A stretch of 64,000 nt of DNA, taken from the NCBI GenBank assembly GCA_965203635.1, contig OZ241903.1, positions 3,038,001 to 3,102,000 of the forward strand, given 5' to 3'. Both the position numbers and the translations under genes were made by a program. Positions 41,801 to 56,800 of the stretch are shown here, in pieces. Within the stretch, counting starts at the first letter, position 1. Each line of letters begins with the position of its first letter. The notes beneath the pieces are model-generated. The model saw only the letters and a program-made list of their open reading frames with translations. It was not told where the DNA came from and did not search any database. Origin of the DNA: Aldehydirespirator sp965203635. Lineage in GTDB: Bacteria > Actinomycetota > Acidimicrobiia > Acidimicrobiales > Aldehydirespiratoraceae.

Positions 41801-44800
41801 GTGGGCTGGCTGTTGGTGTCGCTGACGGTGATGGTGACGGTGATGGTGTCGTCGGTGGTGGTGTCGGCGGTCCCCGAAGCGTTCTTGCTGTCGCGCACCG
41901 TCACCGTCACCGTGTAGGACTGCTGGGTCGCCACCGGCAGATTCGTCGTTCCGACGCTGATCTGGCCGCTGGAGCTCACCACGAACTTCGAGCCGTCGGT
42001 CCCGCCGATCGCGAACGTCAACGACTCGGTCTCGTCGGAGGGATGGGTCACCCCCAGCGCCGAGCCCACCTTGCTGTTCGCGACGGAGCCCGCCACCGTC
42101 ACGCTGCGCTTCGCGGTGGTGCCGTCGCTGAACTCGGGGTCGTCGTTCAGCGCGGTGATCGTGATCGTCAACGTGCCGCTGTCGGTGCCGCCCGACCCGT
42201 CGGACACCGTGTACACGATGGTGTCCTCGCCGTTGGCGTTGGCCTTGGGGGTGTACTCGATCACCTTGCTGTCGGTCGCCTTGATCGCGGCGGTTCCCTT
42301 GGTCGGCGCGGTCGTGATCGCGGAGACCGACAGCGTCGTGCTGTCGATGTCGGTGTCGTTGGTGATCACGTTGATCTCCACCTTGGCCGAGTCCTCGTTG
42401 ATCGTCTTGGTGTCGTCGGTGGCCACCGGCGGGTCGTTCACCGCGTTGATCGTGATCGACACCGTGGCCGCGCTGCTGGTGATGGAGCCGTCGGACACCG
42501 TGTAGGTGAAGCTGTCAGAGCCGTTGGCGTTGGCATTCGGGGTGTACTCGATCACGCCGGCGTCGCCGGTCTTGACCGCCGCGGTGCCCTTGGTGGGGCT
42601 GGTCACGATCGACGCGGTCAGGGTGTCGCCCTCGGGGTCGGTGTCGTTGGCGGTCACGTCGATCTCGACCTTGCCGGAGTCCTCGTTGATGGTCTTGGAG
42701 TCGTTGACCGCGGTGGGGCCCTCGTTCACGTTGGTCACGTTGATCGTCACCGAGATCTCGTCGTCGATGGCGGTGTCGGCGCTGCCGGTCGCGGTCTTCT
42801 TGTCGGTGACCTTCACCGTCACCGAGTAGCTCGACTTGGCCTCGCGGTTCAACGACGTCTTGGTCTTGATCTGGCCCGTGGTCGCCACGATCGTGAAGCT
42901 CGACTTGTCGGTGCCGTCGAGGGTGTACGTCAACGCGTCGTTGTCGGCGTCGCTGGCGGCCACCGCCGCGCCCACGTTGACGACCGCGGCGGCGTTCTCG
43001 GCCACGCTGCGCGTCGTAGAGGTGCCGTCGTCGAAGGTCGGCTTGCGGTTGCTGTCGCTGATGGTGATGGTCACCGTGATGGTGTCGTCGGTGGTGGTGT
43101 CGGCGGTCCCCGACGCGTTCTTGCTGTCCCGCACCGTCACCGTCACCGTGTAGGACTGCTGGGTCGCCACCGGCAGGTTCGTGGTTCCGACGCTGATCTG
43201 GCCGCTGGAGCTCACCACGAACTTCGAGCCGTCGGTCCCGCCGATCGCGAACGTCAGCGTGTCGCCGGTGTCGGGATGGGTCACCCCCAGCGCCGCGCCC
43301 ACCGCGCTGTTCGCGACGGCACCCGCCAGCGTGATGCTGCGCGTCGCGGTCGCGCCCTCGCTGAACACCGGGTCGTCGTTGACCGCGGTGATAGTGATCG
43401 TCAAGGTGCCGCTGGCGGTGTCGGTCCCGTCGGACACCGTGTACACGATCCTGTCCTCGCCGTTGGCGTTGGCGTTCGGGGTGTACTCGATCACCGTGGT
43501 GCTGCCGTTCTTGATCGCGGCGGTGCCCTTGGTCGGGCTGGTCGTGATCGCGGTGACCGACAGCGTGTCGCCCTCCACGTCGGTGTCGTTGGCGATCACG
43601 TTGATCTCGACCTTGGCCGAGTCCTCGTTGATGGTCTTGGTGTCGGCGACCCCCACCGGCGCGTCGTTCACCGCGTTGATCGTGATCGACACCGTCACCG
43701 TGTCGCTGTCGACGGTGCCGTCGTTCACCTTGTAGGTGAAGCTGTCCGAGCCGTTGGCGTTGGCGTTGGGCGTGTACTCGATCACGCCGGCGTCGCCGGA
43801 CTTCACCGCCGCGGTGCCCTTGGTGGGGTTGGTCACGATCGACGCGGTCAGGGTGTCGCCGTCGGCGTCGGTGTCGTTGGCGGTCACGTCGATCTCGACC
43901 TTGCCGGAGTCCTCGTTGATCGTCTTGGAGTCGGCGACCGCCACCGGCTTGTCGTTGATCCCGGTGATCGTGATCGTCAGAGTGCCGCTGCCGGTGGCCG
44001 ACCCGTCGGAGACCGTGTACACGATCTTGTCCTTGCCGAAGGCGTCAGCCTTGGGGGTGTACTCGATCACCGTGGTGCTGCCGTTCTTGATCGCGGCGGT
44101 GCCCTTGGTCGGCGCGGTCGTGATCGCGGTGACCGACAGCGTGTCACCCTCCACGTCGGTGTCGTTGGCGATCACATTGACCTCTGTCTTACCGGAGTCC
44201 TCGTTGATGGTCTTGGTGTCGGCGACCCCCACCGGCGCGTCGTTCACCGCGTTGATGGTGATCGACACCGTCACCGCAGTGCTGTCGACGGTGCCGTCGT
44301 TCACCTTGTAGGTGAAGCTGTCGGAGCCGTTGGCGTTGGCGTTGGGGGTGTACTCGATCACGCCGGCGTCGCCGGTCTTCACCGCCGCGGTGCCCTTGGT
44401 GGGGTTGGTCACGATCGACGCGGTCAGGTCGTCGTTGTCGGCGTCGGTGTCGTTGGCGGTGACGTCGATCTCGACTTTGCCGGAGTCCTCGTTGATCGTC
44501 TTGGAGTCGGCGACCGCCACCGGCTTGTCGTTGATCCCGGTGATGGTGATGGTGACGGTGGCCGCCGCGCTCTGGAGGGTGCCGTCGGAGGCCTTGTAGG
44601 TGAAGCTGTCCTTGCCGAAGGCGTTGGCGTTGGGGGTGTACTCGATCACCGTGGTGCTGCCGGACTTGAGCGCGGCGGTGCCCTTGGTGGGGTTGGTCGC
44701 GATCACCGCGGACAGGGTGTCGTCCTCGGGGTCGGTGTCGTTGGCGATGACGTTGATCTCGGTCTTGCCGGAGTCCTCGTTGATGGTCTTGGCGTCGTTG

Positions 44801-47800
44801 GTGGCGGTGGGGGCCTCGTTGACGTCGGTCACGTTGATGGTGACCGCGATGGTGTCGTCGGTGGTGGTGTCGGTGGCGCCGGCCGCGTTCTTGCCGTCGG
44901 TGACCTTCACCGTGACCGAGTAGCTGTCCTTGGTCTCGTGGTTCAGCGCGGCGCTGGTCCTGATCTGGCCCGACGAGGTGTCGATGGTGAAGCTCGAGGC
45001 GTCGGTGCCGGTCATCGAGTAGGTGAGCGTGTCGCCGCTGTCGGAGTCCGACGCGGCCACCGGGCTGCCCACGTTGGTGGACGTCGGCGAGTTCTCGGCC
45101 ACGCTGCGGGTCGCCGAGGTGCCGTCGTCGAAGGTCGGCTTGCGGTTGGAGGCCTTGGTGCTGGCCGTCACCGAGCCCTCGTTGACGACGACCTGGCTGT
45201 TGCCGGTCCCCTCCCGGCGCTGCAGCTCGAAGTCGTAGCTGGTGTTCTCGTCGAGGCTGGACACGGTGTGGGCGGGCGCTCCCGAGGTCCAGCCCGTGTT
45301 GGCCCAGCTCGACCATTCGCTGTCGGCGCTCTTCTTGTGGCGCACCCAGTAGGAGCAGGCCGGAGCGGTGGAGGTGCAGAAGCTGGCGTTGGTCCACGTC
45401 AGCTTCACCGAGCTGGTCGTCGTCGCGGCGCTGAGCCCGGCTATCGAGTCCACCGCGACCTTGTGTTTGGTGGTGGACGTCAGATCGACCGTCCCCGCCA
45501 GGAGCTTGTTGATGTCGAAGGGGCCGGTCACGGCCGTGATGATCGTGCCGCCGGCTGGGACCGCGATCGTCATGTCCTGGGTGAAGGTCCCGTCGGTTGC
45601 GACGGTGAACGTCGGCCAGGACCGGCTGATCAGGTTGAGCGCGGTCAGAGCCTCCGATGCCGTCCCATACATGGTCGTCAGGTCCTGCGAGCCCTCCCTC
45701 GCGGTGACCCCGATCACTTCGGCCAGCCCGTCGGAGTCGCAGTCCGTGAGCAGGTTCAGGTCCGCGTCGCCGGCCGGCAAGAAACAGGCGGTCAGCAGCA
45801 CTCCGAGGTCGCCCACGACGCTGCTCGTCCAGCCGGTGCCCTTGACGGTGAACGTGTAGGAGCCGGACTTCGTGAGCGAGGTCACCTCGGTGCTGGTGTC
45901 CGACTTCAGGAACACCGTGATCGCAGGCCCGGTCGTGATGTTGATGGTGACGGTGATGGTGTCGTCGGTGGTGGGGGTCTGCTCGGGGTCGCCGTCGGCG
46001 TCTATGCCGTCTGTGACGGTGACGGTGACGGTGTAGGACTGCTGGGTCTCGACGGGCAGGGCGTTCGACCCGACGCTGATCTGGCCGCTGGAGCTCACCA
46101 CGAACTTCGAGCCGTCGGTGCCGCCGATGGTGTAGGTCAGCGTCTCGGACTCGTTGTCGGGGTGGTCCACCGCGAGGGCGTCGCCCACCTTCGCGTTCGC
46201 CGTCGCGGCCGCCGGGGTGATGCTGCGGGTCGTGGTGCGGACCTCGTTGGCGACGGTGCCCTCGTCGAAGGCGGGGTTGTCGTTGACGGCGGTGATGGTG
46301 ATCGTCACCGTGGCTGCGCTGCTGTTGTGGGTGCCGTCGTTCACCTTGTAGGTGAAACTGTCCGAGCCGTTGGCGTTGGCATTCGGGGTGTACTCGATCA
46401 CCGTGCTGCTGCCGGACTTGAGCGCCGCGGTGCCCTTGGTGGGGTTGGTCACGATCGACGCGGTCAGGCTGGCGCTCTCGGGGTCGGTGTCGTTGGAGGT
46501 CACCGCGATCTCGGTCGTGGCGGAGTCCTCGTTGATGGTCACCGAGTCATCGGTTGCGGTGGGGGCCTCGTTCACGTCGGTCACGTTGATCGTCACCGAG
46601 ATCTCGTCGTCGATGGCGGTGTCGGCGTTGCCGGATGCGTTCTTGCTGTCGGTGACCTTCACCGTCACCGAATAGCTCGACTTGGTCTCGCGGTTCAAAG
46701 ACGTCTTGGTCTTGATCTGGCCCGTGGTCCCCACGATCGTGAACGACGCCGCGTCGGTGCCGGTCATCGTGTAGGTGAGGGTGTCGCTGCTGTCGGCGTC
46801 GGTGGCGGCCACCGGGGCGCCGACGTTGGTGACCGCCGCGGCGTTCTCAGCCACGCTGCGCGTCGTGGAGTCTCCGTCGTCGAAGGTGGGCTTGCTGTTG
46901 GCGTCGCTGATGGTGATCGTCACCGTGATGGTGTCGTCTGTGGTGGTGTCGGCGGTCCCCGAGGAGTTCTTGCTGTCCCTGACGGTGACGGTCACGGTGT
47001 AGGACTGCTGGGTCGACACCGGCAGATTCGAGGTCCCGACGCTGATCTGGCCGCTGTTGCTCACCACGAACTTCGAGCCGTCGGTCCCGCCGATCGTGAA
47101 CGTCAACGCCTCCGTCTCATCTGAGGGATGGGTCACCCCCAGCGGCGAGCCCACGTTGCTGTTCGCGGTGGAGCCCGCCAGCGTGACGCTGCGCTTCGCG
47201 GTGTCGCCGTCACTGAACACCGGATCGTCGTTCACCGCGGTGATCGTGACCGTCAAGGTGCCGCTGGCGGTGTCGGTCCCGTCAGAGACCGTGTACACCA
47301 CCGTGTCTTCGCCGTTGGCGTTGGCGTTGGGGGTGTACTCGATCACCTTGTTGCCGGTCTTGATGGCGGCGGTGCCCTTGGTCGGCGCGGTCGTGATCGC
47401 TGTGACCGTCAGCGAGTCACCCTCCACGTCGGTGTCGTTGGCCACCACGTTGATCTCGGTCTTGGCGGAGTCCTCGACGATGGTCACCGCGTCGTCCACC
47501 GCCACCGGCGCATCGTTCACCGCGTTGATCGTGATCGACACCGTCGCCGTGCCGCTGTCGTGGGTGCCGTCGTTCACCTTGTAGGTGAAACTGTCCGAGC
47601 CGTTGACGTTGGCGTTCGGGGTGTACTCGATCACCGTGCTGCTGCCGGACTTGAGCGCCGCGGTGCCCTTGGTCGGGTTGGTCACGATCGACGCGGTCAG
47701 GGTGCCGCCCTCGGGGTCGGTGTCGTTGGAGGTGACGTTGATCTCGGTCTTGCCGGCGTCCTCGTTGATGGTCACCGAGTCGTTGACCGCGGTGGGGGCC

Positions 47801-50800
47801 TCGTTCACGTCGGTGACGTTGATCGTGACTGAGATCTCGTCGTCGATGGTGGTGTCCGCGTTGCCGGATGCGTTCTTGCTGTCGGTGACCTTCACCGTCA
47901 CCGAATAGCTGGCTTTGGTCTCGCGGTCCAGAGACGTCTTGGTCTTGATCTGGCCCGTGGTCCCCACGATCGTGAAGCTCGCCGCGTCGGTGCCGGTCAT
48001 CGTGTAGGTCAACGTGTCGCTGCTGTCGGCGTCGGTGGCGGCCACCGGGGCGCCGACGTTGGTGACCGCCGCGGAGTTCTCGGCCACCTCCCGCGTCGCG
48101 GAGGTTCCGTCGTCGAAGGTGGGCTTGCTGTTGGCGTCGCTGATGGTGATCGTCACCGTGATGGTGTCGTCTGTGGTGGTGTCGGCGGTCCCCGAGGAGT
48201 TCTTGCTGTCCCTGACGGTGACGGTCACGGTGTAGGACTGCTGGGTCGACACCGGCAGATTCGAGGTCCCGACGCTGATCTGGCCGCTGTTGCTCACCAC
48301 GAACTTCGAGCCGTCGGTCCCGCCGATCGTGAACGTCAACGCCTCCGTCTCATCTGAGGGATGGGTCACCCCCAGCGGCGAGCCCACGTTGCTGTTCGCG
48401 GTGGAGCCCGCCAGCGTGACGCTGCGCTTCGCGGTGTCGCCGTCACTGAACACCGGATCGTCGTTCACCGCGGTGATCGTGACCGTCAAGGTGCCGCTGG
48501 CGGTGTCGGTCCCGTCAGAGACCGTGTACACCACCGTGTCTTCGCCGTTGGCGTTGGCGTTGGGGGTGTACTCGATCACCTTGCTGTCGGTCGCCTTGAC
48601 CGTGGCGGTGCCCTTGGTCGGCGCGGTCGTGATCGCGGTGACCGTCAGCGAGTCACCCTCCACGTCGGTGTCGTTGGCCACCACGTTGATCTCGGTCTTG
48701 GCCGAGTCCTCGACGATCGTCTTGGCGTCGTCCACCGCCACCGGCGCATCGTTCACCGCGTTGATGGTGATCGACACCGTCGCCGTGCCGCTGTCGTGGG
48801 TGCCGTCAGACACCTTGTAGGTGAAGCTGTCCGAGCCGTTGGCGTTGGCGTTCGGGGTGTACTCGATCACCGTGCTGCTGCCGGACTTGAGCGCCGCGGT
48901 GCCCTTGGTCGGGTTGGTCACGATCGACGCGGTCAGGGTGCCGCCCTCGGGGTCGGTGTCGTTGGAGGTGACGTTGATCTCGGTCTTGCCGGCGTCCTCG
49001 TTGATGGTCACCGAGTCGTTGACCGCGGTGGGGGCCTCGTTCACGTCGGTGACGTTGATCGTGACTGAGATCTCGTCGTCGATGGTGGTGTCCGCGTTGC
49101 CGGATGCGTTCTTGCTGTCGGTGACCTTCACCGTCACCGAATAGCTGGCTTTGGTCTCACGGTCCAGAGACGTCTTGGTCTTGATCTGGCCCGTCGTCCC
49201 CACAATCGTGAACGACGCCGCGTCGGTGCCGGTCATCGTGTAGGTCAACGTGTCGCTGCTGTCGGCGTCGGTGGCGGCCACCGGGGCGCCGACGTTGACG
49301 ACCGCCGCGGAGTTCTCGGCCACCTCCCGCGTCGCGGAGGTTCCGTCGTCGAAGGTGGGCTTGCTGTTGGCGTCGCTGATGGTGATCGTCACCGTGATGG
49401 TGTCGTCTGTGGTGGTGTCGGCGGTCCCCGAGGAGTTCTTGCTGTCCCTGACGGTGACGGTCACGGTGTAGGACTGCTGGGTCGACACCGGCAGATTCGA
49501 GGTCCCGACGCTGATCTGGCCGGTGGAGCTCACCACGAACTTCGAGCCGTCGGTCCCGCCGATCGCGAACGTCAACGCCTCCGTCTCATCTGAGGGATGG
49601 GTCACCCCCAGCGGCGAGCCCACGTTGCTGTTCGCGGTGGAGCCCGCCAGCGTGACGCTGCGCTTCGCGGTGTCGCCGTCACTGAACACCGGATCGTCGT
49701 TCACCGCGGTGATCGTGACCGTCAAGGTGCCGCTGGCGGTGCCCCCCGAACCGTCAGACACCGTGTACACGATCGTGTCTTCGCCGTTGGCGTTGGCGTT
49801 GGGGGTGTACTCGATCACCTTGCTGTCGGTCGCCTTGACCGTGGCGGTGCCCTTGGTCGGCGCGGTCGTGATCGCCGACACCGACAAAGACGTGCTGTCG
49901 ATGTCGGTGTCGTTGGCGATCACATTGATCTCGACTTTGGCGGAGTCCTCGATGATCGTCTTGGCGTCGTCGACCGCGACCGGGTCGTCGTTGACGGCAT
50001 TAATGGTGATCGACACCGTCGCCGTGCCGCTGTCGTGGGTGCCGTCGTTCACCTTGTAGGTGAAACTGTCAGACCCGTTGACGTTCGCGTTGGGGGTGTA
50101 CTCGATCACCGTCGCGTCGCCCGTCTTGACCGCCGCGGTGCCCTTGGTCGGGTTGGTCACGATCGACGCGGTCAGGGTGCCGCTCTCGGGGTCGGTGTCG
50201 TTGGAGGTCACCGCGATCTCGGTCTTGCCGGAGTCCTCGTCGATGGTCACCGAATCATCGGTTGCAGTCGGGGCCTCGTTCACGTCGGTGACGTTGATCG
50301 TCACCGCGATCTCATCATCGATGGTGGTGTCGGCGTTGCCGGATGCGTTCTTGCTGTCGGTGACCTTCACCGTCACCGAATAGCTGGCTTTGGACTCGCG
50401 GTCCAAAGACGTCCTGGTCTTGATCTGGCCGGTGGTCCCCACGATCGTGAAGCTCGACTTGTCGGTGCCGTCGAGGGTGTAGGTCAACGTGTCGCTGCTG
50501 TCGGCGTCGGTGGCGGCCACCGGGGCGCCGACGTTGACGACCGCCGCGGAGTTCTCAGCCACCTCCCGCGTGGCGGAGGTTCCGTCGTCGAAAGTGGGCT
50601 TGCTGTTGGCGTCGCTGATGGTGATCGTCACCGTGATGGTGTCATCGGTGGTGGCCTCGGTCTCGTCACCGGTGCTGTCCTTGCCGTCAGACACCGTCAC
50701 CGTCACTGTGTAGGTCTGCTGGGTCGACACCGGCAGATCAGTGGTCCCGACGCTGATCTGGCCGCTGTTGCTCACCACGAACTTCGAGCCGTCGGTCCCG

Positions 50801-53800
50801 CCGATCCCGAACGTCAACGCCTCGGTCTCGTCGGTGGGGTGGTCCACCGCCAGCACCGCGCCCACGGCGCTGTTCATCGTGGAGCCCGCCAACGTCACGC
50901 TGCGCGTCGTGGAGCGGACCCCGTCGCTAACGGTCCCCTCGCTGAAGGCAGGGTCGTCGTTCACCGCGGTGATCGTGACCGTCAAGGTGCCGCTGGCGGT
51001 GCCCCCCGACCCGTCAGACACCGTGTACACCACCGTGTCCTCGCCGACCGCATCGGCGTTGGGGGTGTACTCGATCACCTTGCTGTCGGTCGCCTTGACC
51101 GCGGCGGTGCCCTTGGTGGGGGCGGTCGTGATCGCCGACACCGACAGCGTCGTGCTGTCGATGTCGGTGTCGTTGGTGATCACGTTGATCTCGACTTTGG
51201 CGGAGTCCTCGACGATGGTCTTGGCGTCGTCGACCGCGACCGGGTCGTCGTTGACGGCATTAATGGTGATCGACACCGTCGCCGTGCCGCTGTCGTGGGT
51301 GCCGTCGTTCACTTTGTAGGTGAAACTGTCAGAGCCGTTGACGTTGGCGTTCGGGGTGTACTCGATCACCGTCGCGTCGCCCGACTTGACCGCCGCGGTG
51401 CCCTTGGTCGGGTTGGTCACGATCGACGCGGTCAGGGTGCCGCTCTCGGGGTCGGTGTCGTTGGAGGTCACCGCGATCTCGGTCTTGCCGGAGTCCTCGT
51501 TGATGGTCACCGAGTCGTTGACCGCGGTGGGGGCCTCGTTCACGTCGGTGACGTTGATCGTGACTGAGATCTCATCGTCGATGGTGGTGTCCGCGTTGCC
51601 GGATGCGTTCTTGCTGTCGGTGACCTTCACCGTCACCGAATAGCTGGCTTTGGTCTCGCGGTCCAAAGACGTCCTGGTCTTGATCTGGCCCGTCGTCCCC
51701 ACAATCGTGAACGACGCCGCGTCGGTGCCCGCCAGCGTGTATGTGAGCGTGTCTCCGTTGTCGGCATCGGTGGCGGCCACCGGGGCGCCGACGTTGACGA
51801 CCGCCGCGGAGTTCTCGGCCACCTCCCGCGTCGCGGAGTCGCCGTCGTCGAAGGTGGGCTTGCTGTTGGCGTCGCTGATCGTGATCGTCACCGTGATGGT
51901 GTCATCGGTGGTGGCCTCGGTCTCGTCACCGGAGCTGTCCTTGCCGTCAGACACCGTCACCGTGACCTCATAGGACTGCTGGGCCAACACCGGCAAGTCG
52001 GTGGACCCGACGCTGATCTGGCCGCTGGAGCTCACCACGAACTTCGAGCCGTCGGTCCCGCCGATCCCGAACGTCAACGCCTCGGTCTCGTCGGTGGGGT
52101 GGTCCACCGCCAGCACCGCGCCCACGGCGCTGTTCATCGTGGAGCCCGCCAACGTCACGCTGCGCGTCGTGGAGCGGACCCCGTCGCTGACGGTCCCCTC
52201 GCTGAAGGCAGGGTCGTCGTTGACCGCGGTGATCGTGATCGTCAAGGTGCCGCTGTCGGTGTCGGTCCCGTCAGAGACCGTGTACACCACCGTGTCTTCG
52301 CCGACCGCGTCGGCGTTGGGGGTGTACTCGATCACCTTGCTGTCGGTCGCCTTGATGGTGGCGGTGCCCTTGGTGGGGGCGGTCGTGATCGCGGAGACCG
52401 ACAGCGAGTCACCCTCCACGTCGGTGTCGTTGGCGACCACGTTGATCTCGGTCTTGGCCGAGTCCTCGACAATGGTCTTGGCGTCGTCCACCGCCACCGG
52501 CGCATCGTTGACGGCGTTGATCGTGATCGACACCGTCGCCGTGCTGCTGTCGTGGGTGCCGTCGTTCACCTTGTAGGTGAAGCTGTCGGAGCCGTTGGCG
52601 TTGGCGTTGGGGGTGTACTCGATCACCGTGCTGCTGCCGGACTTGAGCGCCGCGGTGCCCTTGGTGGGGTTGGTCACGATCGACGCGGTCAGGCTGCCGT
52701 TTTCGGGGTCGGTGTCGTTGGAGGTCACCGCGATCTCGGTCTTGCCGGAGTCCTCGTTGATGGTCACCGAGTCGTTGACCGCGGTGGGGGCCTCGTTCAC
52801 GTCGGTGACGTTGATCGTGACTGAGATCTCATCGTCGATGGTGGTGTCCGCGTTGCCGGCCGCGTTCTTGCTGTCGGTGACCTTCACCGTCACCGAATAG
52901 CTGGCCTTGGTCTCGCGGTCCAGAGACGTCTTGGTCTTGATCTGGCCGCTCGTCCCCACAATCGTGAACGACGCCGCGTCGGTGCCCGCCAGCGTGTAGG
53001 TCAGCGTGTCGCGGTCGGCGTCGGACGCGGCCACCGGAGCGCCGACGTTGACGACCGCCGCGGAGTTCTCGGCCACCTCCCGTGTTGCCGAGTCGCCGTC
53101 ATCGAAAGCCGGCGCACGGTTGGTGCCGCTGATCGTGATCGTCACCGTGATGGTGTCATCGGTGGTGGCCTCGGTCTCGTCACCGGAGCTGTCTTTGCCG
53201 TCGGACACCGTCACGGTGACCTCATAGGACTGCTGGGTCGCCACCGGCAGGTCGGTGGACCCGACGCTGATCTGGCCGCTGGAGCTCACCGTGAACTTCG
53301 AGCCGTCGGTCCCGCCGATCGCGAACGTCAGCGTCTCGGTCTCGTCGGTGGGGTGGTCCACCGCCAGCACCGCGCCCACGGCGCTGTTCATCGTGGAGCC
53401 CGCCAGCGTCACGCTGCGCGTCGTGGAGCGGACTCCGTCGCTGACGGTCCCCTCGCTGAAGGCAGGGTCGTCGTTGACCGCGGTGATCGTGATCGTCAAG
53501 GTGCCGCTGTCGGTGTCGGTCCCGTCAGAGACCGTGTACACCACCGTGTCTTCGCCGACCGCGTCGGCGTTGGGGGTGTACTCGATCACCTTGCTGTCGG
53601 TCGTCTTGATGGTGGCGGTGCCCTTGGTGGGGGCGGTCGTGATCGCCGACACCGACAGCGTCGTGCTGTCGATGTCGGTGTCGTTGGTGATCACGTTGAT
53701 CTCGGTCTTGGCCGAGTCCTCGACGATGGTCTTGGCGTCGTCCACGGCAACCGGCGCATCGTTGACGGCGTTGATCGTGATCGACACGGTGGCTGTGCTG

Positions 53801-56800
53801 CTGTCGTGGGTGCCGTCGTTCACTTTGTAGGTGAAACTGTCCGAGCCGTTGACGTTGGCGTTCGGGGTGTACTCGATCACCGTCGCATCGCCGGTCTTGA
53901 CCGCGGCGGTGCCCTTGGTGGGGTTGGTCACGATCGACGCGGTCAGGGTGCCGCCCTCAGGGTCGGTGTCGTTGGCGGTGACGTTGATCTCGGTCTTGGC
54001 GGCGTCCTCGTTGATGGTCACCGAGTCGTTGACCGCGGTCGGGGCCTCGTTGACATCGGTGACGTTGATCGTGACTGAGATCTCATCGTCGATGGTGGTG
54101 TCGGCGTTGCCGGATGCGTTCTTGCTGTCGGTGACCTTCACCGTCACCGAATAGCTGGCTTTGGTCTCACGGTCCAAAGACGTCTTGGTCTTGATCTGGC
54201 CCGTGGTCCCCACGATCGTGAAGCTCGAGGCGTCGGTGCCGTCGAGGGTGTAGGTCAACGTGTCGCTGTTGTCGGCGTCGGTGGCGGCCACCGGGCTGCC
54301 CACGTTGGTGACCGCCGCGGCGTTCTCAGCCACCTCCCGCGTCGCGGAGGTTCCGTCGTCGAAGGTGGGCTTGCTGTTGGCGTCGCTGATAGTGATCGTC
54401 ACCGTGATGGTGTCGTCTGTGGTGGTGTCGGCGGTCCCCGAGGAGTTCTTGCTGTCGCGCACCGTCACGGTCACGGTGTAGGTCTGCTGGGTCAGCACCG
54501 GCAGATCGGTTGACCCGACGCTGATCTGGCCGGTGTTGCTGACCGTGAACTTCGATCCGTCGGTCCCGCCGATCGCGAACGTCAACGCCTCGGTCTCGTC
54601 GGTGGGGTGGTCCACCGCCAGCACCGCGCCCACATCGCTGTTCATCGTGGAGCCCGCCAACGTCACGCTGCGCGTCGTGGAGCGGACCCCGTCGGCGACG
54701 GTGCCCTCGCTGAAGGCAGGGTCGTCGTTGACCGCGGTGATCGTGACCGTCAGAGTGCCGCTGGCGGTGTCGGTCCCGTCAGACACCGTGTACACGATGG
54801 TGTCTTCGCCGACCGCGTCCGCGTCGGGGGTGTACTCGATCACCTTGTTGCCGGTCTTGATCGCGGCGGTGCCCTTGGTCGGGCTCGTCGTGATCGCGGT
54901 GACCGTCAGCGAGTCACCCTCCACGTCGGTGTCGTTGGTGATCACGTTGATCTCGGTCTTGGCCGAGTCCTCGACAATGGTCACCGCGTCGTCCACCGCC
55001 ACCGGCGCATCGTTCACCGCGTTGATCGTGATCGACACCGTCGCCGTGCCGCTGTCGTGGGTGCCGTCAGACACCTTGTAGGTGAAACTGTCCGAGCCGT
55101 TGACGTTCGCATTCGGGGTGTACTCGATCACCGTGCTGCTGCCGGACTTGAGCGCCGCGGTGCCCTTGGACGGGTTGGTCACGATCGACGCGGTCAGGGT
55201 GCCGCTCTCGGGGTCGGTGTCGTTGGAGGTCACCGCGATCTCGGTCTTGCCCGAGTCCTCGTCGATCGTCACCGAGTCGTTGACCGCGGTCGGGGCCTCG
55301 TTCACGTCGGTCACGTTGATCGTGACTGAGATCTCATCATCGATAGTGGTGTCCGCGTTGCCGGCCGCGTTCTTGCTGTCGGTGACCTTCACCGTCACCG
55401 AATAACTGGCTTTGGACTCGCGGTCCAAAGACGTCCTGGTCTTGATCTGACCCGTCGTACCCACAATCGTGAAGCTCGACTTGTCGGTGCCGTCCAGGGT
55501 GTAAGTCAACGTGTCTCCGTTGTCGGCGTCGGTGGCCGCCACCGCCGCACCCACATTGACGACCGCCGCGGAGTTCTCAGCCACCTCCCGCGTCGCCGAC
55601 TCTCCGTCATCGAAAGTCGGCTTGCTGTTGGCGTCGCTGATCGTGATCGTCACCGTGATGGTGTCATCGATGACGGTGTCGGCGGTCCCCGAGGAGTTCT
55701 TGCTGTCCCTGACGGTGACCGTCACGGTGTAGGACTGCTGGGTCAACACCGGCAGATCGGTGGACCCGACGCTGATCTGGCCGCTGGAGCTCACCGTGAA
55801 CTTCGAGCCGTCGGTCCCGCCGATCGCGAACGTCAACGACTCCGTCTCATCTGAGGGATGGTCCACCGCCAGCACCGCACCCACATCGCTGTTCATCGTG
55901 GAGCCCGCCAACGTCACGCTGCGCGTCGTGGAGCGAACCCCGTCGCTGACGGTGCCCTCACTGAACGCAGGATCGTCGTTCACCGCGGTGATCGTCACCG
56001 TCAAAGTGCCGCTGTCGGTGTCGGTCCCATCAGACACCGTGTACACCACCGTGTCCTCGCCGACCGCGTCCGCGTTCGGGGTGTACTCGATCACCTTGCT
56101 GCCGGTCTTGATCGCGGCGGTGCCCTTCGTCGGGCTCGTCGTGATCGCCGACACCGACAGGTCGTCGCCCTCCACATCGGTGTCGTTGGTGATCACGTTG
56201 ACCTCGGTCTTGGCCGAGTCCTCGACGATCGTCACCGCGTCATCCACCGCCACCGGCGCATCGTTCACCGCGTTGATCGTGATCGACACCGTCGCCGTGC
56301 CGCTGTCGTGGGTGCCGTCGTTCACCTTGTAGGTGAAACTGTCCGAGCCGTTGACGTTGGCATTCGGGGTGTACTCGATCACCGTGCTGCTGCCGGACTT
56401 GAGCGCCGCGGTGCCCTTGGTGGGGTTGGTCACGATCGACGCGGTCAGGGTGCCGCCCTCAGGGTCGGTGTCGTTGGCGGTGACGTTGATCTCGGTCTTG
56501 GCGGCGTCCTCGTTGATGGTCACCGAGTCGTTGACCGCGGTCGGGGCCTCGTTGACATCGGTCACGTTGATCGTCACTGAGATCTCATCATCGATGGCGG
56601 TGCTGGTCCCGCCGGCGCCGTCCTTGCCGTCGGTGACCTTCACCGTCACCGAATAGCTGTCTTTGGCCTCGTGGTCCAAAGAGGTCCTGGTCTTGATCTG
56701 GCCCGTCGTCCCCACAATCGTGAACGACGCCGCGTCGGTGCCCGCCAGCGTGTAGGCCAACGTGTCGCTGCCGTCGGAGTCCGACGCGGCCACCGGAGCG

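Noticed and set aside
39706..47124. Very long plus-strand open frame (about 2,470 codons) opposite the giant gene, and many 70-190-codon frames with it
   Set aside because: It is an antisense shadow: the repeats on the minus strand avoid certain codons, which keeps the opposite frame open. The product is low-complexity His/Arg/Gly-rich and repeats with the same 1.25-kb period.
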